The position numbers and the translations under genes are program-made. The notes under the pieces are model-generated. The model searched no databases and was not told the DNA's origin. It saw only the letters and a list, made by a program, of their open reading frames with translations. A stretch of 7,365 bases of DNA from Burkholderiaceae bacterium (lineage in GTDB: Bacteria; Pseudomonadota; Gammaproteobacteria; Burkholderiales; Burkholderiaceae_D). The stretch spans positions 1-7,365 of the forward strand of contig JACMLV010000608.1 in the NCBI GenBank assembly GCA_014379395.1. The letters run 5' to 3'. Shown in pieces: positions 1 through 7,365 of this stretch; the stretch's first letter is position 1, and every line of letters begins with the position of its first letter.

Positions 1-1043
<1,043 letters not shown>

Positions 1044-1083
1044 GTCAGTCTTTCTGAAAAACGCGATAAACGCTTGATGTGCT

Positions 1084-1404
1084 TTATACGGTGAAGCTCT
1101 CGCCGCAGCCGCACTGGTTCTTGGTGTTCGGGTTGTTGAACTTGAAGCCTTCGTTCAAGCCTTCGCGCACGAAGTCGAGCTCGGTTCCCTCGAGGAAGGG
1201 CAGGCTCTTCGGATCGATCAGCAGGGTCACGCCGCGGCTCTCGAAGCGCAGGTCGTCCTCCAGCGCGGCGTCGGCGAATTCGAGCGCGTAGGCCATGCCG
1301 GAGCAGCCGCTGGTCTTGACCGCCAGGCGCAGGCCCAGGCAGTTGCGCTTGGACAGGAAGTTTTGCACGTGCTTGGCGGCTTTTTCGGTGAGGGTGACGC
1401 TCAT
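1084..1404 (-). CDS. iscA: IscA, A-type iron-sulfur carrier
   Basis: IscA is a small cytoplasmic carrier that accepts Fe-S clusters (mainly from IscU) and passes them to apo-proteins. The 106-residue product has the usual length. It begins MSVTLTEKAA, has TSGCSGMAYALEF with Cys34, and ends NQCGCGESFTV with Cys98 and Cys100, giving the three invariant cluster-binding cysteines. LDFVREGLNEGFKFNNPN before the CGCG motif is typical of IscA and separates it from ErpA. An extra Cys22 is present, and its meaning is unknown. The start at 1404 is supported by AAGGAG six bases upstream. It lies 16 bp after the erpA-type gene and 40 bp before hscA, so it is almost certainly cotranscribed with both. Confidence 0.96.
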   Translation of the reverse strand: MSVTLTEKAAKHVQNFLSKRNCLGLRLAVKTSGCSGMAYALEFADAALEDDLRFESRGVTLLIDPKSLPFLEGTELDFVREGLNEGFKFNNPNTKNQCGCGESFTV

Positions 1405-1420
1405 GGCCGGCTCCTTGTGG

Positions 1421-1783
1421 TCAAGCGGAAAACGAGCTGCCGCAGCCGCAGGTGGTGGCGGCGTTCGGGTTCTTGATGATGAAGCGCGAGCCTTCGAGCC
1501 CGTCCTCGTAGCCGATCTCGGCGCCGGCCAGGTATTGCATGCTCATCGCGTCGACCAGCAGCGTGACGCCGTCTTTTTCGACCTGGAAGTCGTCGTCGTT
1601 GATGGCGTCGTCGAAGGCGAAGCCGTACTGGAAGCCGGAGCAGCCGCCGCCGTTGACGTAGACCCGCAGCTTCAGGTCGGGGTTGCCGCCCTCGGCGATC
1701 AGTTCGCCGACCTTGCCGACGGCGGCGTCGGTCAGGATCAGCTGCTGGGATGGGGCTTCGATCACGTTGTCGCTATCGCACAT
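1421..1783 (-). CDS. erpA: ErpA-type iron-sulfur carrier inserted in the isc operon
   Basis: A second A-type carrier of 120 residues, distinct from the neighbouring IscA. The segments LKLRVYVNGGGCSGFQYGFAFDD (Cys48) and LEGSRFIIKNPNA followed by TTCGCGSSFSA (Cys112, Cys114) match the ErpA subfamily closely, including the GGGCSG loop and the CGCGSSF tail; IscA has TSGCSG and CGCGESF. In E. coli, ErpA delivers clusters to late targets such as IspG and is encoded alone, outside the isc operon. Here it sits between iscU (43 bp gap) and iscA (16 bp gap), which suggests coordinated production with the scaffold. The start at 1783 has GAGG seven bases upstream and gives a polar N-terminus slightly longer than that of E. 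coli ErpA. The symbol is assigned on sequence pattern; a generic HesB/IscA family label is the fallback. Confidence 0.92.
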   Translation of the reverse strand: MCDSDNVIEAPSQQLILTDAAVGKVGELIAEGGNPDLKLRVYVNGGGCSGFQYGFAFDDAINDDDFQVEKDGVTLLVDAMSMQYLAGAEIGYEDGLEGSRFIIKNPNAATTCGCGSSFSA

Positions 1784-1826
1784 GGTGGGACCTCTTTATT
1801 GGAGATGGATGAATTAGGGAAGCGGC

Positions 1827-2255
1827 TTAGGGCAGCGGCGCGCAGGCGACGTGTTCGGTTTCGCCGGCCTTGTCGCCGTCGTGCCGGCTGCGGTAGTCGG
1901 CCACGGCCGCCTTGATGGCGTCCTCGGCCAGGATCGAGCAGTGGATCTTCACCGGCGGCAGCGCCAGTTCCTCGGCGATGGCCGTGTTCTCAATCGCCAG
2001 CGCCTGGTCCAGCGTCTTGCCCTTGAGCCATTCGGTGACCAGCGACGACGAGGCGATCGCCGAGCCGCAGCCGTAGGTCTTGAACTTGGCGTCCTCGATC
2101 ACGCCGTCCTCGCCGACCTTGATCTGCAACTTCATCACGTCGCCGCAGGCCGGCGCGCCGACCATGCCGGTGGCGACGCTGTTGTCGTCCTTGTCGAAGC
2201 TGCCGACGTTGCGCGGATTTTCGTAGTGGTCGAGGACCTTGTCGCTGTATGCCAT
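1827..2255 (-). CDS. iscU: IscU, Fe-S cluster scaffold with a C-terminal tail
   Basis: IscU is the scaffold on which IscS-derived sulfur and iron form a [2Fe-2S] cluster before HscA-assisted release. The three ligand cysteines are present: Cys37 in GAPACGDV with Asp39, Cys63 in TYGCGSAIASSS, and Cys106 in the segment LPPVKIHCS. The LPPVK part (residues 99-103) is the motif recognised by HscA, so the protein is fitted to the chaperone encoded downstream. The N-terminus MAYSDKVLDHYENPRNVGSF is canonical. At 142 residues it is about 14 longer than E. coli IscU; the extra tail after YRSRH is polar and contains an additional Cys138 near the end (HVACAPLP). The start at 2255 has CAGGAG six bases upstream. 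It follows iscS by 37 bp. Confidence 0.97.
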   Translation of the reverse strand: MAYSDKVLDHYENPRNVGSFDKDDNSVATGMVGAPACGDVMKLQIKVGEDGVIEDAKFKTYGCGSAIASSSLVTEWLKGKTLDQALAIENTAIAEELALPPVKIHCSILAEDAIKAAVADYRSRHDGDKAGETEHVACAPLP

Positions 2256-2292
2256 TGTTTGCTCCTGATGTTTGTCGCTAGGGTGGACGCGC

Positions 2293-3504
<1,212 letters not shown>

Positions 3505-3588
3505 TCGTAGCTCCAGGAAACGGCGAGAATGTAGGCCCTGTGGTCTGCGCCCCGAGCCGGAGCGCGCCACTGGTGTTCGTTCTTCATG

Positions 3589-3606
3589 ATGCAAGGAGCG
3601 TGCCCA
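3589..3606 (-). promoter_or_regulatory. Putative sigma-54 (-24/-12) promoter of the isc operon
   Basis: Read on the minus strand, the site is TGGGCACG-CTCC-TTGCAT. Aligned to the sigma-54 consensus YTGGCACGRNNNTTGCW it differs at two positions: the T before GG is G, and the R after GGCACG is C. It keeps the invariant GG (3604-3603) and GC (3592-3591) separated by exactly 10 bases. Transcription would start near 3579, leaving about 75 nt of leader before the iscS ATG. No convincing sigma-70 promoter was seen in the same interval. The match is direct observation; that it is used is inference. Confidence 0.5.
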
Positions 3607-3655
3607 AAAATGGGAATCGCGCTAAGTCTTTGTATTGGTGGGGAAATCGGCGCGA

Positions 3656-3688
3656 GGGGCGGGATTGGGACGGGAGGGGAGTGTGGGG
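3656..3688 (+). other. G-quadruplex-forming motif (six G-tracts)
   Basis: Six runs of three or four G occur on the plus strand at 3656-3659, 3661-3663, 3667-3669, 3672-3674, 3676-3679 and 3685-3688, with loops of 1, 3, 2, 1 and 5 bases. This satisfies the usual G3+N1-7 pattern with tracts to spare. The G-rich strand is the template strand for the isc operon. It lies between the putative -24/-12 element and the TGT-N10-ACA repeat. Folding is predicted from pattern only. Confidence 0.55.
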
Positions 3689-3706
3689 TTTGTCCGATTC
3701 CCCACA
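3682..3706. repeat. Inverted repeat containing TGT-N10-ACA
   Basis: Two overlapping symmetries are visible. TGTGGGG (3682-3688) pairs perfectly with CCCCACA (3700-3706) around an 11-base loop. Within it, TTTGT (3689-3693) and ACAAA (3704-3708) form a TGT-N10-ACA core at 3691-3706, the pattern of NifA-type upstream activator sites, centred about 94 bases upstream of the putative -24 element. It may instead be only part of the gloA 3' end, since it directly follows the gloA terminator on the minus strand. The core specifies few bases, so chance is a serious alternative. Confidence 0.4.
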
Positions 3707-3735
3707 AAAGATACGGGCGCTTGCTACACGCCCGT
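3705..3735 (-). terminator. Probable rho-independent terminator of gloA
   Basis: On the minus strand, 12 bases after the gloA stop codon, ACGGGCG (3735-3729) pairs perfectly with CGCCCGT (3719-3713) across a 9-base loop. It is followed by ATCTTTTGT, a short and imperfect U-run. The GC-rich 7-bp stem supports termination and would separate gloA from the isc operon, so iscS probably needs its own promoter. Confidence 0.6.
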
Positions 3736-3747
3736 CGGGATAGTCGC

Positions 3748-4155
3748 TTAGAGGCCGGCGCCGGCGGCGTGCTCGGCGCGCTCGATCAGCTCGATCTTGT
3801 AGCCGTCCGGATCGGTGACGAAGGCGATCACGCTGGTGCCGCCCTTGACCGGGCCCGGCTCGCGCGTGATGTTGCCGCCGGCCGCGCGCACCTTGTCGCA
3901 GGCCGCGTGGATATCCTCGGCCGAGATCGCCAAGTGGCCGTAGGCCGTCCCCATTTCATAGCTGTGGACGCCGTGGTTGTAGGTCAGCTCCAGCTCGGCG
4001 TGCTCGGGATTGCTGCCGTAGCCGAGGAAGGCCAGCGTGTACTTGTACTCGGGGTTGTCGCTGGTGCGCAGCAGGGTCATGCCGAGCACGTTGGTGTAGA
4101 AGTCGATCGAGCGCTGCAGGTCGCCGACCCGCAGCATGGTGTGCAAAATACGCAT
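3748..4155 (-). CDS. gloA: Glyoxalase I (lactoylglutathione lyase)
   Basis: GloA isomerises the hemithioacetal of methylglyoxal and glutathione to S-lactoylglutathione, the first step of cytoplasmic methylglyoxal detoxification. The product is 135 residues, the same length as E. coli GloA. All four metal ligands of the bacterial enzyme are at the same positions: His5 in MRILHTMLRV, Glu56 in HAELELTYN, His74 in AYGHLAI and Glu122 in YKIELIE. The motif SIDFYTNVLGMTLLR is diagnostic, and the short form without the extra loop fits the Ni/Co-dependent bacterial class. The start at 4155 has GAGG six bases upstream; the longer open frame upstream of it does not resemble any known domain. It sits 92 bp after the dehydrogenase gene and has a terminator of its own. 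Confidence 0.97.
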   Translation of the reverse strand: MRILHTMLRVGDLQRSIDFYTNVLGMTLLRTSDNPEYKYTLAFLGYGSNPEHAELELTYNHGVHSYEMGTAYGHLAISAEDIHAACDKVRAAGGNITREPGPVKGGTSVIAFVTDPDGYKIELIERAEHAAGAGL

Positions 4156-4247
4156 CGCAGTCCTCGTTTTGTGGTGGAAAGGGCACAATCTTATGCGCTT
4201 TGGCGCCGACGTGCCCGCCGGCCGTATTTGGCCGCTGGCTCCCGGGC

Positions 4248-5591
4248 CTACTTGACGCCAACCGGCGTCACGCGCCAGACGACGTTGCCGACGTCGTCGG
4301 CCACCAGCAGCGCGCCGGCGCGGTCGACCGCGACCCCGACCGGGCGCCCGTGCGCGACGCCGTCTTCCAAGAAGCCGGTAAGGAAATCCCGCGGCGGCCC
4401 GGCCGGCGCGCCGTTGGCGAACGGCACGAAAATCACCTTGTAGCCGCTCGGCGGGTCGCGGTTCCAGGAGCCGTGCTGGCCGACGAAGGCGCCGCCCCGG
4501 TAGCTGGCCGGGAATAGTTGGGCGTCGTAAAACGTCAGGCCGAGCGAGGCGGTGTGCCCGCCCAGCGCGTAGTCGGGCGCGATCGCCTTGGCCGCCAGGT
4601 CGGGGCGCGGCGGCTTCACGCGCGCGTCGACGTGCTGGCCGTAGTAGCTGTAGGGCCAGCCGTAGAAGGCGCCGTCCTTCACCGACGTCATGTAATCGGG
4701 CACCAGGTCGTTGCCCAGCTCGTCGCGCTCGTTGACCGCCGTCCACAGCGCGCCGCTTTGTGGCTGCCACGCCATGCCGACCGGGTTGCGCAGGCCGGTC
4801 GCGAACAGGCGCGCCTTGCCGCTGGCGCGTTCGAACTGCCAGATCGCCGCGCGGCCGTTCTCTGCCTCGACGCCGCGTTCGCCGACGTTGCTGTTGGAGC
4901 CGACCGAGATGTACAGGTATTTGCCGTCCGGGCTGGCGACCACGTTCTTGGTCCAGTGGTGGTTGATCGGCCCGCCCGGCAGATCCATCACCTTGATTGG
5001 GGCCGCCGTGACCGCGGTCTGCCCGGTTTGATATGGGAAGCGCACCAGCGCGTCGGCGTTGGCGACGTATAAGTCCTGGCCGACCAGCGCCATCCCGAAC
5101 GGCGAGTTCAATCCCTCCAGAAACACGCCGCGGGTCGCGGCCGCGCCGTTCGCGCCGACCCCGCGCAGCAAGGTGATGCGGTTGGCCGCGTCGCCCGCCG
5201 CGCCGGCCTTTTTCATCTGGGATTTCATGATCGCGCCCTTGATGCCCTTATTGTCGTCCGGCTTGGGCGGGGCGTTGGTTTCGGCCACCAGCACGTCGCC
5301 GTTGGGCAGCACGTACAGCCAGCGCGGATGCAGCAGCTGATTGGCGTAGGCGCGCACCGCGAAGCCGGGCGCCGGCGTCGGCGTGGCGCCGTCCTTCCAG
5401 CGCTCGACCGGCGCGATTTTGACGGTTGGAATCAAGCTGTGCCGCGGCTCCGGCAGCGCCGGATTGGGGCCGAAGCCGGGCGGCATCGCGTTGGCGGTGC
5501 GCGCCGGCGCGCTCGATGGCTTAATGTCGGCCTCGGCGCAGCCGGTCAGGGTGCAGGCGAATGCGAGTGCGGTCCAGGCGAGCGGGTTCAT
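4248..5591 (-). CDS. PQQ-dependent sugar (sorbosone-type) dehydrogenase family lipoprotein
   Basis: A 447-residue beta-propeller protein of the soluble glucose/sorbosone dehydrogenase family, which oxidises sugars or aldehydes with PQQ. The N-terminus MNPLAWTALAFACTLTGC ends in a lipobox (LTGC, Cys18), so it is likely a lipoprotein of the cell envelope; the signal lacks the usual N-terminal lysine or arginine. A proline-rich linker follows to about residue 75. Blade motifs include HPRWLYVLPNGDVLVAET (88-105), LNSPFGMAL, GGPINHHWTKNVVASPDGKYLYISVGSNSN (His211/212, a likely catalytic histidine), FATGLRNPVGMAW (Arg268-Asn269), FVGQHGSWNR (369-378) and GRPVGVAVDRAGALLVADD near the C-terminus. The true substrate cannot be read from sequence, and some relatives have no proven activity. 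No PQQ synthesis genes are in the window. The start at 5591 is the only one giving a signal peptide, though its ribosome site is poor. Confidence 0.88.
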   Translation of the reverse strand: MNPLAWTALAFACTLTGCAEADIKPSSAPARTANAMPPGFGPNPALPEPRHSLIPTVKIAPVERWKDGATPTPAPGFAVRAYANQLLHPRWLYVLPNGDVLVAETNAPPKPDDNKGIKGAIMKSQMKKAGAAGDAANRITLLRGVGANGAAATRGVFLEGLNSPFGMALVGQDLYVANADALVRFPYQTGQTAVTAAPIKVMDLPGGPINHHWTKNVVASPDGKYLYISVGSNSNVGERGVEAENGRAAIWQFERASGKARLFATGLRNPVGMAWQPQSGALWTAVNERDELGNDLVPDYMTSVKDGAFYGWPYSYYGQHVDARVKPPRPDLAAKAIAPDYALGGHTASLGLTFYDAQLFPASYRGGAFVGQHGSWNRDPPSGYKVIFVPFANGAPAGPPRDFLTGFLEDGVAHGRPVGVAVDRAGALLVADDVGNVVWRVTPVGVK

Positions 5592-5662
5592 GATCGGCTT
5601 TCGAGGCGATGAGGACGCGTTCCCGCGCCGACTACCCTGGCGGCAGGGACCGGCGGCGGCTG

Positions 5663-5959
5663 CTACTGTGGTTTTTTTGGCGCCGGGGCCGCGTCGGGCG
5701 CGGCGATCGGCTTGGCCTGCCGCGGCTCGGCCGGGTGCACTTTTTCCACCCCGCGCTCGCCGTGCAGATCGGTGTCGACCAGGCCCTGCTCCAAGTCGCT
5801 GGCCGCCTGGCGCATCACGTCGCGCGGCGTGATCGTTTGCGCGTCGGGCGACTCGTCGCGCTCATGCGGCAGGCGCTTGACGCCGTCGTTCTTGACCGGC
5901 TCTTCGGTGTTGATGTCGAAGTCGGCGCCGAGGCCGCTATTTTTGCTTGGCTTGTCCAT
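5663..5959 (-). CDS. Small acidic hypothetical protein, 98 residues
   Basis: I do not recognise a characterised family. The product is hydrophilic and probably largely disordered, with many Asp/Glu residues in the first 70 positions, a PHERDESPD segment (31-39), a possible helix around TPRDVMRQAASDLEQGLVDTD (44-64), and an Ala/Pro/Lys-rich tail. It has no signal peptide, membrane segment or cysteine. A real gene is supported by GGAG seven bases before the ATG at 5959, by its placement divergent from nadK, and by the 71-bp gap to the next minus-strand gene. Near the 3' end the coding strand has a run of seven A (5678-5672, Lys-Lys codons), which is prone to slippage or sequencing error but affects only the last few residues. 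It faces the SOS-box promoter region, so DNA-damage control is possible but not shown. Confidence 0.75.
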   Translation of the reverse strand: MDKPSKNSGLGADFDINTEEPVKNDGVKRLPHERDESPDAQTITPRDVMRQAASDLEQGLVDTDLHGERGVEKVHPAEPRQAKPIAAPDAAPAPKKPQ

Positions 5960-6027
5960 GATCCCGCTCCGGTAAGAGGATAGGTAGTCATGATAGCGCG
6001 CCGGTCCGTTGCCGCGCGCGCGCTTGC

Positions 6028-6056
6028 TTGCCGTCCGGCCGGGTCCGCACTATACT
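6028..6056 (+). promoter_or_regulatory. Putative sigma-70 promoter of nadK-recN
   Basis: TTGCCG (6028-6033) and TATACT (6051-6056) are separated by exactly 17 bases, matching 4/6 and 5/6 of the -35 and -10 consensus. Transcription would start near 6063 and leave a leader of about 125 nt before nadK. The -10 hexamer overlaps the LexA box, the expected geometry for repression. On the opposite strand TATAGT (6054-6049) could serve the divergent 98-residue gene, but no good -35 accompanies it at normal spacing. Confidence 0.6.
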
Positions 6057-6072
6057 GTACGAATAAACAGTA
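6053..6072. promoter_or_regulatory. LexA-binding SOS box
   Basis: TACTGT-N8-ACAGTA is a perfect palindrome and matches the LexA consensus of gamma- and betaproteobacteria (CTGT-N8-ACAG) at every fixed position. Symmetry extends one base further on each side (6052-6073). The spacer ACGAATAA is AT-rich, as in strong boxes. It overlaps the -10 hexamer and the predicted start of transcription of nadK-recN. recN is a classical LexA target, which makes this placement credible. Confidence 0.85.
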
Positions 6073-6189
6073 TTTGTCGCGCGCCGAGCGCGGCGGCAAA
6101 GGCGTCGCCGGGCGGCCGCGGGTGGCCGACGGCCGCATAATCGGTTACCCTGCTGCGTGTCGCCACCGTCCAATATTGCCGAGATTGTT

Positions 6190-7092
6190 ATGTCCGCCAT
6201 GTCCGCCACGCACAAAACCATCGCGCTCGTCGTGCGCCAGCATACCGTCGGGATCGAGGAATCGGTGCACAGCATCCTCGATTTCCTGCATGCCGGCGGC
6301 CACGACGTGGTGCTCGAGGCGCAAACCGCGGCCCATCTGGAGCTGCCCGGCATCCCGGTCATGACGGCCGACCAGATCGGCGCGGTGGCCGACGCCGCCG
6401 TCGTCATGGGCGGCGACGGCACCATGCTCGGCATCGCGCGCCAGCTGGCGCCCTACGACGTGCCGCTCATCGGCATCAACCAGGGCCGGCTCGGCTTCAT
6501 GACCGACATCACGTTGGAGCGCATGCTGCCGGTGCTGGCCGAGATTTTGGGCGGCAAGTTCGAGGCCGACCGCCGCACCCTGCTGCAAGGCAGCGTGCTG
6601 CGCAACGGCGCAGCGATCCATCTGGGCATGGCCGTCAACGACGTGGTGGTGGCGCGCGGCGCCGGCGCCGGCATGGCCGAGCTGAAGGTCGACGTCGACG
6701 GCCACTTCATGTATAACCAGCGCTCGGACGGCCTGATCATCTCGACGGCGACCGGCTCGACCGCCTATGCGCTGTCGGCCGGCGGGCCGCTGATGCACCC
6801 GAGCCTGGGCGGCATCGTGCTCGTGCCGATCGCGCCGCACGCGCTGTCGAACCGGCCGATCGTGGTGCCGGACTCGAGCCGCATCGTCATCGAGATCATG
6901 CGCGGGCGCGACATCAGCGTCAATTTCGACATGCAGACCTTTGCCAGCCTGATGCAGCACGACCGCATCGTCATCGAACGCTCGCCGCACACCATCACCT
7001 TCCTGCATCCCGAAGGATGGAGCTACTACGACACCCTGCGCGCCAAGCTGCACTGGAACGAGTACCCGTCCGACGAGGGCAAGCTGCACTAG
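6190..7092 (+). CDS. nadK: NAD kinase
   Basis: NadK phosphorylates NAD to NADP in the cytoplasm and is the only source of NADP in most bacteria. With the ATG at 6190 the protein has 300 residues (E. coli 292). Visible motifs are the catalytic GGDGT (74-78), GINQGRLGF (95-103), the conserved Asn-Asp at 150-151 (Asn-Glu in many homologues), SDGLIISTATGSTAY (179-193), the glycine-rich nucleotide site, and AGGPLMHPSLGGIVLVPIAPH (197-217). GAG six bases before 6190 supports that start; a second ATG at 6199 and an upstream GTG at 6157 are alternatives. recN begins 34 bp downstream, so both are probably on one transcript from the SOS-box promoter. Confidence 0.97.
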   Translation: MSAMSATHKTIALVVRQHTVGIEESVHSILDFLHAGGHDVVLEAQTAAHLELPGIPVMTADQIGAVADAAVVMGGDGTMLGIARQLAPYDVPLIGINQGRLGFMTDITLERMLPVLAEILGGKFEADRRTLLQGSVLRNGAAIHLGMAVNDVVVARGAGAGMAELKVDVDGHFMYNQRSDGLIISTATGSTAYALSAGGPLMHPSLGGIVLVPIAPHALSNRPIVVPDSSRIVIEIMRGRDISVNFDMQTFASLMQHDRIVIERSPHTITFLHPEGWSYYDTLRAKLHWNEYPSDEGKLH

Positions 7093-7126
7093 GCGTCGTT
7101 TCTCCTCCACCTTTTTCCGGGTTCCC

Positions 7127-7365
7127 ATGCTGCGCACACTTTGCATCCGCGATTTCGTCATTGTCGATTCGATCGAACTGGAGTTTTCCGCCGGCTTTAG
7201 CGTGCTGACCGGCGAGACCGGGGCCGGCAAGTCGATCCTGATCGACGCGCTGACGCTGGCGCTGGGCGGGCGCGCCGACGCCAGCGTGGTGCGCGAGGGC
7301 GCGGCCAAGGCCGACATTTCGGCCGATTTCGGCGTCGGCGCCGCCGCCCGGGCCTGGCTCGCCGA
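7127..7365 (+). CDS. recN: RecN, DNA double-strand-break repair ATPase (N-terminal part)
   Basis: RecN is an SMC-like ATPase that acts early in recombinational repair of double-strand breaks. Only the first 79 residues of about 550 are in the window. They begin MLRTLCIRDFVIVDSIELEF and contain the Walker A motif GETGAGKS (29-36) followed by ILIDALTLALGGRAD, which together are diagnostic of RecN. The ATG at 7127 gives the family N-terminus but lacks a clear Shine-Dalgarno sequence, so translation may depend partly on coupling with nadK 34 bp upstream. No terminator was seen in the gap. SOS control is expected for recN, and the nearest LexA box is upstream of nadK. Confidence 0.96.
   Translation, partial: MLRTLCIRDFVIVDSIELEFSAGFSVLTGETGAGKSILIDALTLALGGRADASVVREGAAKADISADFGVGAAARAWLA

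Noticed and set aside
4205..4235. Short GC-rich inverted repeat downstream of the dehydrogenase gene as a terminator
   Set aside because: The stem is only about five base pairs and no T-run follows on the minus strand.
4156..4770. Long minus-strand extension of the gloA frame, overlapping the dehydrogenase gene
   Set aside because: The added residues are Arg-rich out-of-frame translation of the dehydrogenase coding sequence. GloA starts at 4155 with a good ribosome site and the exact family length.
5672..5678. Run of seven A on the coding strand near the end of the 98-residue gene as a programmed frameshift site
   Set aside because: It lies five codons from the stop, with no downstream structure or extended alternative frame that would make a meaningful product.
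6013..6023. Alternating CG run just upstream of the nadK promoter, possible Z-DNA
   Set aside because: Only 11 bases, common by chance in DNA this rich in GC, with no sign of function.

Overview
The window looks like chromosomal DNA of a high-GC betaproteobacterium, most likely Burkholderiales and possibly Oxalobacteraceae (Massilia/Duganella-like). This rests on the GC-rich coding bias, the Isc proteins that closely resemble the E. coli set, the nadK-recN pair, and a gamma/beta-type LexA box. The genus is a guess from overall character, not a database match.

Left part, minus strand (about 1-3504): an iron-sulfur cluster assembly operon read right to left as iscS, iscU, erpA-type carrier, iscA, hscA. 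hscA runs off the left edge. Gaps are 16-43 bp and four of the five genes have clear Shine-Dalgarno sequences. IscS supplies sulfur, IscU is the scaffold, HscA is the chaperone that releases the cluster from IscU, and the two A-type proteins carry clusters onward. Compared with the textbook order iscR-iscS-iscU-iscA-hscB-hscA-fdx, this locus has no iscR upstream of iscS and no hscB between iscA and hscA, and it has an extra erpA inside.

The 243-bp region 3505-3747 upstream of iscS is the most unusual non-coding stretch. It holds a near-consensus sigma-54 (-24/-12) element pointing at iscS, a run of six G-tracts, a TGT-N10-ACA inverted repeat of the kind bound by NifA-family activators, and the probable terminator of gloA. 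This suggests that the operon may be controlled by sigma-54 and an enhancer-binding protein instead of IscR. That is inference.

Middle, minus strand (3748-5959): glyoxalase I (gloA), a lipoprotein of the PQQ-dependent sugar dehydrogenase / sorbosone dehydrogenase family, and a 98-residue acidic protein of unknown function. 

Right part, plus strand (6028-7365): a sigma-70-type promoter overlapped by a perfect palindromic LexA (SOS) box, then nadK (NAD kinase) and the start of recN (double-strand-break repair ATPase), which runs off the right edge. The layout suggests that nadK and recN share an SOS-controlled transcript, tying NADP supply to DNA repair. The 98-residue gene diverges from the same intergenic region. 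The long plus-strand reading frames opposite the minus-strand genes are antisense shadows caused by high GC.
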